Assembly (NCBI GenBank): GCA_021396245.1
Contig: WNYE01000028.1
Location: 124,001 to 188,000, forward strand
Direction: 5' to 3'
DNA length: 64,000 bases
Source: Sporothrix humicola
Lineage: Eukaryota > Ascomycota > Sordariomycetes > Ophiostomatales > Ophiostomataceae
Positions within the stretch are counted from its first letter, which is position 1. The number at the start of each line of letters is the position of its first letter. This document shows, one piece after another, positions 56,701-64,000 of the stretch. Under the pieces are notes generated by a model, which was not told the DNA's origin, ran no database searches, and was given only the letters and a program-made list of their open reading frames with translations. The position numbers were made by a program, and so were the translations under genes.

Positions 56701-59700
56701 AAATGAAACTACGTGCTGGCCTGGTTTCCATCATTTCACGGGAAATCGGCACCTGGGAGAGAAGAAAGTGCATAGCTTTCCTGGGAAGCACCGATGAGTT
56801 CATGAAACGACCCCGAAATAGGACAGAGCACGGCTTTGGTCAGGACGACGCCGGGGAATGGATAGAATTGCCTCAACAGGACAGAAGCAACCATTCAAAG
56901 CATCTAGCGGCAAAATGCCAATGTTAAAGGGGCAGAACGGAGAATGCCCGCTACAGCTATTATATTCCGGTCAGTATTTCAAATGTCCGGGGGTCTTTGT
57001 GGACGCAGAGGCTGCACAGCGTTGTTGCATGGCCAAAACGTGGCGATGGCAATAATTAGTTCTAGATTCATTCAACATGAAGCTACCATGTTGAGAAGGT
57101 TGCGTAACTCCATTGTGACAGCATATTCACTCCACATCCCATACCGCGGGACACTTCCGAGGAAACTCCACGCCCAAGTCTCGGTAACACCACCTCTCAT
57201 ATTTTGGCTCACGCTTTTAGTTCGGACGTGACCGAGGAGAACATGAAGAATATGAAGCTCACCACACCTCGTTCTTTGCGGCTGAATGTGAGAGATGCTG
57301 TGAAAGAATACAGCCGCCGTGGTTGAAGTGGGAGGACCGGACTCTTAAAGGAGAGGCACCGCGCATATAACCGGCTGCCCCAAGCCCGGATGATGCCGAA
57401 TAATCATTGACGGTATGTGGTGATTTTGTTTTCGTTCTTTCATTGCAGCCCGTGTTAGATAATCACTTTTTAACCTTGAATGCTCCCATGGCTTACACGG
57501 CACGGCTGTAACCGCAAGGCAGCTAATCAGAGTTGAGTGCCCAAGAAAGCGAGAAATCGCCGGCCCCAATGTTTGGATCTCGGAGACATGCCGAGACATG
57601 CCAAGCTAAGCGAGCCACACTGACGACTGCTTTCAAAATGACAGTAACGGTGTGGCCAAGCAGATTCCGTATGAACACTAAGGGTCAAGTAGGTACAAAT
57701 TCACGGGTTCAATGTCGGTGTTTTGAGATTGGGAGCAACGGCTGGTGACACCGCTCTTCATACGCATCACAGAAATCCGACGAAAATCAAATCACGGACC
57801 AGGTCAAGAGCCAAGATGTGCAATGGGATGGAGAACAGGTGGCCGTTGCTCTTTTCTTCCTTTTTTCTTTCTCGTATATTCCCTTTCGGGATTCCGCGAC
57901 ACGATTCTAAGATGAGAGTCATCACCAACAATACAACTTGGTAGGCGCATATCGCGGAGATTGAAGACTATCACTTGGCATTTCATAGTCTTTATTGAGT
58001 CGTCTTCAAGTCCATCGCCCAAGCCGGACCTTGTTTCCTCCTGTGCATCTTACTCTGCCTTATTTAATTATCCGCCCTCCTGGACCAAAGTTTATTCTGC
58101 TTTTCAAACCCACTGATCGACTCTGCTTCAAATCTCTAATTTTCTGCCAAGTATCCGAGTGTCAGACTTGGCTTTTCTTTGCATTCCCTCTCTAATCTCT
58201 TTTTTTTCTCTGGTTCTCTGGCTCTCTTAAGTGATTAGACTTTTAAGAAAGCGGTACAAGGGGGATCAGCCACCTCCGACAAGCAGGCTGAGAGTGTTCC
58301 AACCCTGAGCTTGGCCAGTCTTGGTACTGACCGTTCTCTCAAATTCAACGCTCTTCGTGTTCTCGAAACTTGGATAAAAGTCACAGGAGAAGACAAGCTT
58401 TCTGATTTTTAGGTCATTCCGTGAAGATTTTGGCTTTATGGAGAGAATTCTCGTGAGGTTTACAAAACTATCCGGAAAACGGTGTATGTGAGCAAACGAC
58501 TGCACATCTTGCACCCTCACTTACACGACTTTGCCGAATTCCGAAGCTTGGCATAGCCGACCCCCACGAAATGTGACATTCTCCGAGAGCGTTTGTTCCC
58601 TCCTTTCGATATCTGCTCCCAGCCTTGGTTTTCGAAATTTGTAAAGAGATATTTGATTATGCCAGGTAAAATAGAAATGTATGAAGCATGGCAGCCATGA
58701 TTTACACGCATCATTTTCGAATAAAATTGTCATGTGGTGATGCTATGTTGGCTATCGGCTTTCCGAAATAGGAAGTTTTGTCATCTTGATGTCTCAGTCT
58801 CTGTTAGTCGCACATCGCCTGAAGTCGCATTAAGATGAAGCATCGTGAGTGCAAAGATGCGAACGATGTGAAGCTGGGTATCAAGCACTGCAGATTAGGA
58901 GTCATGGACATTAGACGAGATGATAATACGAAGAGACGACAAAGACGATGCAGATTACTGTCTGTCGTCTGGGGTTTTTGCTCCGTGGAAGGAGCTGAGA
59001 TTGTTCTTTCCGATCCCGTGTGCATGATGCCCCAGACTCTCGGCTTTGTGGGGGTCAGGGAAGGGGGAAGGAGCAGTAGCTGATTGTGGCTGCCAATGTC
59101 AAGAACCAGCAGGGGCTTCCGTGGAATCTCCGGCAAGTCTTCCAGGTAAGTAAGAGGCTGCCACCTTCGTTCTTACTTCAACATCCCAGAGAAGACAGCT
59201 GAATTTCGATTATTGTTCTTTCCATTTTGCGTTTTAAGAACGAAAATATCCCGTGATTTGCAGTAAATTTTTGCCGGCATTTGGCAAGCACATCACGGTC
59301 GCGGCTTCCCAAACATGCGCCCTAATGGAAGGAGCAATCAACAGAACGAAAAATGGAAGTCGCAACCGTGAGGCGCAAAAGCTTAGCATCAATTCAAGAA
59401 GGCGCGAGTCTTCACCATAACTCCTGCCGTTATTGTTGCATAGCAGATCGAAGGAAACAATGTCAACAATGTCGCTTTTCCTCCCGCCTTTTCCGTTGTT
59501 GATTTGCACAATAACAGAACTTTGTACTTTACACAATGCCACGCAAAATTCTTTCCCCTCCTTTTTTTTCAACCCCCTGTTCCAGATATCCCCGGTCCCC
59601 TGGCCCCTGGCCCTCTGTCCCGTCTCTTCACCATTCTCCAGTGCGCCGGGATTGTTCGAGTGCAGGGCCCCTCCTTTCTTCTGCTGGCCTCTGAAACCAG

Positions 59701-59740
59701 GCCTGAGACGTCAACGATCCCCTTTTGCCAGGTCCAACCC

Positions 59741-59769
59741 AGACAAGACAAGACAAGACAAGACAAGAC
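59741..59769. repeat. Pentanucleotide microsatellite (AGACA)n
   Basis: Five perfect copies of AGACA plus most of a sixth lie head to tail in the gene-free region. No gene is linked to it. Confidence 0.9.
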
Positions 59770-61450
59770 CACAGACAGTCAGCAAGACTACACGGCCACG
59801 ACAGGCGAGCCACGACACGCCAAAGTCCGTGGTTCGCGGCTGGTGCAGGCCCAAGGTTGCAAGAGCATGTGCTGCATCAGAAAAGAGGTGTTCAAGGGCG
59901 CGACACCTCCGTTCATGCCATGCAACGATCCAGGGCCCCCCAGGCATTGAAACCTAGCGACTTCTTGACGAGCAGACCACCAGATGGGTGAAGGCAGCCA
60001 ATTGGGCCAAACGCTGCCACGGCTATCAGGCACAGTTGCCCTTTCTCGTGCCTTTTTTCCCTCGCCATTTTCTCGAATTTCTCTCGAGTCTCTCCCTCCT
60101 TGGCTTGCTCGCCTTGTCTTGACCCTTGATTGAGTTGCGCGTCGATGAGGCGTCTTGGCCACCTCAATGCTACCCACCACGGGAAATGCTCCCAGAGTCT
60201 GGTACTGGCTACATGTCTCGCGAGAAAGAAGGATGGAAGCCAAAAAGAAATGCACCTAACGAACTGTAAGTGTACTTTCCAATGTGATCGGGAAAGGTGC
60301 TCACAGGACTCTCATTACTGACGCTCCTCGAGATTTCCCGTTTTCAGTCTCCTCCCTAAAGCAGAGACCTCAGCAAAATAATTCGCAAAAGATGCTAATA
60401 GCAAAACAACAATGGCATGTCTTTTCCTCGAAAGTACGCTCAAACAGGGCTTTCTAACACTGGAGCAGCTCCATGTGCTCCTACAAATGGGGCACGGAGA
60501 AAGACAAGCACTTTCTTCACACGACATCGCCAGGCCTGGAACTGCAACTGAGGCTCAAGCCCAGACCCAGACCCCTGCAGCGTCTCCACCGTTCCCGCAT
60601 TTTGGTGCCTGTATGACATGCCCAGACTGCAGGGCCATATGAGCTTTGGGCCCAGCCTTTACTCTCTCCACAGCCTGTTACACATTCGATGTCCTGCTTC
60701 TGCAGGCGAAGCACGGTGGGACTATCAACAAAACATACTTGACAATGTGCCCCACGGCAAGTCGTGAGAGAGACATGGGGCATCGCATGGGGATATCCTT
60801 GCCCTGACGAGCTCACTGCTGCTTTGGCACTCGTCTCTCATTGTCTGCTCCTCGTCTGTTGTCCAGCATCTCTCTGCAGGTCTCTCTTCTCGCAATGATC
60901 GCCACGAACATCATGTGGCTCTACTGTCTCTAGTTTTGTATTCGACCACTCGACCACTCGGCCATCCGTCAGTTTGGGTTCCATGTCGCGTGCGTACCTG
61001 AGCATCCAATCGGCCACACCTTGTCTCTGTGTCTTGTCAAACCCGTACCATTCCCCCCAATATCCCCTTGCTCCCGGCTATGTCCATGGCAAGTCTCGTA
61101 TGCACATCCTCTGCAAAGGTGTGGATGGGCCATTTTCACACTAACACGTACTCAATGTACATGTCAGTGTAAATACGCCTTGCGGAAACATTGACGTCCT
61201 CTCTTGCTCTTGCTCTTGTGTGCGCCGGAGTACGTCTTCCCCCCTTCTCAAAATTTACCCTTCCACTCCCATCGATCTTCCTTGCCGGGATAGGGTGATC
61301 GCCAAAGCCTGTTACAACACACAGGCACTCCACCAATATACCTTTCCCGGGGCCGTCTCTTCTTCTCTTCGCCCCCTTCTGCTCCCCCATCTAAGCACTT
61401 CTTCTTACCGGACCCTTCATACCCTGGATTCCCTTTTACTCCAGGCCCTG

Positions 61451-61506
61451 TCTCCTTTTCTTCTTTTTCTTTTCTCCTTCTCTTTCTCTCTCTCTCTCTC
61501 TCTTCT
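61451..61506 (+). promoter_or_regulatory. 56-nt homopyrimidine tract with (CT)n core upstream of the Asn/Ser-rich membrane protein
   Basis: All bases are C or T on the plus strand; the right part is a (CT)n microsatellite. It sits about 420-470 bp upstream of the start at 61924, within a wider T/C-rich segment reaching about 61740. It probably belongs to the promoter or the 5' leader. Confidence 0.7.
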
Positions 61507-61923
61507 GCTGCGTGTGATTGAATTTTGTCCTCTATTCATCTTTTCTTCTTTTCTGGCATCAGCCATTTCTTTTCTTTCTTTTTCTTCTATTCTTTGCAAG
61601 GCCGGCCTTTTTTTTATTATTCTTTATCTTTCTATTCTCAAAAGTCTCCTGGGTAGCTTTGTCTTCAACTTTTTTTTTTCACTTTCTTTTCTTTTACATT
61701 CCTTTATTCGCCATCTTTTCGGTTTCTTTTCGCCTTTTATTCTCATTCGATCATCGAGACGATTTATCAAATAAGCACGCATCGATCTTATTTCACAGCC
61801 AACGTCAGGCATCGACTGTTCGACCGACAGCATCTCGATCAACGAATATTGGTGTAGCAGGGCATTCATTCCGTTGAATGCTTATTCTCTAGTCGACACT
61901 GGCGGCTTCTCGTCTCGGCTAGA

Positions 61924-64000
61924 ATGCAAAGGGGAGAGGGCATGGCACCATTGACAGACGCCCAGCGGGATGAGGCGGTGCGTCGGCGGATGGAGTCTCC
62001 CAGAGACGTTGCCAACCAAAACTATCACAACCACAACCACAACAGACGGCGCGCGGAATCAGACTCGTCCAACGTGAAGAAGAACCGAGAGGCCCAAAGC
62101 AACGGGCCACCACGAGGCAACTCCAAAGCCGCTTCTGACTCAAGCAAAGAGAAGTCCGGCGGCGGCGGTGGTGGCGGTGGCGGTGGAAACTTCAAGAACC
62201 TCAAGGGCAACGGCAACAACGAAGACGACAGCAGCAGCAGCAGCAGCAGCAAGAAGAAGAGCAGCAGCGATAACAACAAGAGCGACAACAGTAAAAGCGA
62301 CAGCAACAGCAAGAGCGACGACAACAGCAGCAGCAGCAACAACAGCAAGGGCAACAACAACGGTGGAAGCAGCAGCAGGGGTGGGAACAGCAACAGCAAT
62401 AGCAATAGTAACAGCAACAGCAACAACAATGGAAGTAAGGGCAGTAGCAGCAGCACCAACAACGCTGGCACGCCCGACAACACGAACAACAACGGAAACG
62501 GGAACGGCAGTGGAAGCAGCAACAACAACGGCAACAGCAACGGCAATGGGAATACGAATAACGCCGGCAGCGCAGCTACGACACCTGCTGTCATCAGCAG
62601 CGGTGATGATGGGAGCAGTGACAGCAATGGTGCTCAACAGTTTTCTTCCGAGTCGATCGAGGCCACAGCAGCCCCGACAGACACACCAACAGATACCCCG
62701 ACACCGGCAGCACCATCAACTACAGAAGCTCCCACCGTCGTTCTGACAACCTCGACCATTGTTGCAACCGGACCTGTACGTACAAGTAGTTGTCGCTGGC
62801 ATATCTTATAAGAGTAAAATATACAGTTACTAACACAACCAAGGACGCCGTCGTGACGAGCTTTGTGCCGCTGATTACCACTGCAGCAACCGACGATGTC
62901 ACAACCACCTCTCACAGAGGCTTCAACCCATTCGTTCCCTTTGGAACAAACTTCCCCGGCTTCCCAACGAGACCTACTGGGAAGAACGGCTCGGACGACA
63001 AGAAGCACAAGGGCGTGAACGGCACGACGACCGACGACAACAATGGGAACAACGGCAACAACAACAACAAGGGAAACAACAACAACAATAACAACAAGAA
63101 CAAGAACAACAACAAGTCACTGGATCCCACCGCCGAGCGGGCTTTGATCTCTGTTGGTTCTATTGGTATGTTTGACTCTTGAGGCTTGGTTATTACAATG
63201 TTATGCATAGCAAGATATTAACTTGACTAGGTGCTTTTATCGTCATCTGCTTTATCTTCTGGCTCGTCTGGCGAGCTTACAAGAAGCAGAAACAAAAGAA
63301 GATGCAACGCGGCACCGTTTCATCTTTCCCGTCTCACGATGGCCCTTTCACTGCCATTTCACGACTCCCTGGCCGCGTCTATGATCGTGTCGCCAACAAG
63401 ATTCCATTTGCCAGCAGACAGCGGAAGGCATGGCAGACTTTGGAAGAGACCAGCTCGTCAAAGTCTGGGCCCATGATGACCACCAACAACGTGGCACCTT
63501 CAGGAATGACTGGTGGTCCCAGCTACCCAGAAAAGGGTGCCGACACGTTACGGACGTTTGGTTTCGAAAGCGACCTGCCTCCCGCCCTCCCATCTCAAGT
63601 GTATTACTCCAGTGGCCTCGGTCTCGGCCTTCAGTTCCAGTCTCCAGAACAACAGCAGCAAGGCGTTGGCAACCTCGCCAGGGCTCCCAGTGGGCTTGTC
63701 CGTTCCAACTCGAAAGTCTCGGCCTTTACTCACAGCCCGGCCGGCTCGTTCAGCTCGTCGATTGTATCGGCACAGTCTGTGTTACCTGTAGGAGCTGCAC
63801 CTTACGGCGTCAACAACGGAGCCATAAACATGGTCCAGCCAACAGGCCCTGTCATGGTGGTCAACGAGGCAGGCCAACAATACCTGACCGACGATATTGG
63901 CAGTGCAGCGAGCACGATGCGTTCACGTATGCCGGACCCGTTCTACAACCAGTCCCAGCTGGCACGCCAGCCCTCCGATGCTTACGATCCGGCGCGGCGG
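61924..64000 (+). CDS. Asn/Ser/Gly-rich single-pass membrane protein (partial at window edge)
   Basis: Exons are 61924-62775, 62844-63165 and 63231 to the window end, with 68- and 65-bp introns (the first has a TACTAACAC branch site); 648 residues are present and the frame is still open. Residues about 75-235 are almost only Ser, Asn, Gly, Lys and Asp, including a Gly10 run and AGC/AAC codon repeats. A Ser/Thr/Pro-rich stretch (about 255-285) and a second Asn run (about 345-375) follow. One membrane segment (about 383-405, SVGSIGAFIVICFIFWLVW) precedes a basic stop-transfer patch (RAYKKQKQKK). The rest looks like a disordered cytoplasmic tail. No classical signal peptide precedes the polar region. 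Fungal proteins with this juxtamembrane pattern are usually uncharacterised and look like wall sensors or Skg6/Axl2-type proteins; I do not assign a function. Confidence 0.85.
62155..62560 (+). repeat. Trinucleotide-rich low-complexity coding tract (GGN, AGC, AAC)
   Basis: Within the membrane-protein gene, runs of GGC/GGT, AGC and AAC codons form poly-Gly, poly-Ser and poly-Asn stretches. Such arrays expand and contract easily, so alleles may differ in length. Confidence 0.85.

Larger units (their letters stand above)
53649..61923. other. 8.3-kb gene-free stretch between divergent genes
   Basis: No convincing coding frame was found. From about 53900 to 54000 and 55080-58800 the DNA is richer in A/T than the genes; in 55000-55700 several overlapping frames stay open on both strands but share no recognisable motif. 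A pentanucleotide repeat lies at 59741-59769. The left 100 bp carries a purine tract that belongs to the NADH dehydrogenase leader, and the right 500 bp is strongly pyrimidine-rich, fitting the leader of the membrane protein at 61924. Confidence 0.55.

Overview
The window looks like nuclear DNA of a filamentous ascomycete, most likely a Sordariomycete. Genes are GC-rich with short introns: ten of 64-112 bp plus one of 565 bp, with GT..AG ends and, in several, a CTAAC-like branch site. Protein-coding starts sit in A/C-rich fungal-style contexts. The gene set is typical of Pezizomycotina: a PDR-type ABC transporter, a cytochrome P450, a Zn2Cys6 regulator and an alternative NADH dehydrogenase. 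I cannot fix the genus from the sequence alone. I recognised no tRNA, rRNA, CRISPR array, intact transposon or viral sequence.

Layout, left to right. (1) 1-2812, minus: 5' part of a coiled-coil, low-complexity protein resembling the ApsA/Num1 cortical nuclear-migration family, cut by the window edge. (2) 2813-15643: 12.8 kb with no convincing coding sequence. (3) 15644-17203, plus: an intronless membrane-anchored P450, facing tail-to-tail (448 bp apart) a full-size PDR-type ABC transporter at 17652-22325, minus. (4) 22326-27748: 5.4 kb gene-free, upstream of the transporter. (5) 27749-42916: a housekeeping block with CK2 regulatory subunit beta (minus), splicing factor Prp1/Prp6 (plus), a small one-membrane-segment helical protein (minus), a Mug65/Spo73-like dysferlin-domain protein (plus) and a 1066-residue mitochondrial PPR-like protein (plus). 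(6) 42917-53648: a seven-exon PP2C phosphatase (minus), a Zn2Cys6 transcription factor (plus) and an alternative NADH dehydrogenase (minus). (7) 53649-61923: 8.3 kb gene-free, then from 61924 to the window end an Asn/Ser/Gly-rich single-pass membrane protein, cut at its 3' side.

Functional reading. Most genes are unrelated housekeeping functions (mRNA splicing, CK2 and PP2C signalling, mitochondrial expression and respiration). The only pair that suggests a shared job is the P450 plus the drug-efflux transporter, which could act together in handling a hydrophobic or toxic compound; that is inference from adjacency. No biosynthetic backbone enzyme is nearby, so this is not a recognisable secondary-metabolite cluster.

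I did not find a clearly new multi-gene system. The items most worth a second look are a series of possible dynein-light-chain (LC8) docking motifs in the ApsA/Num1-like protein, the two very long gene-free divergent regions, two homopurine/homopyrimidine tracts of more than 55 nt in promoters, and the Asn/Ser-rich membrane protein.
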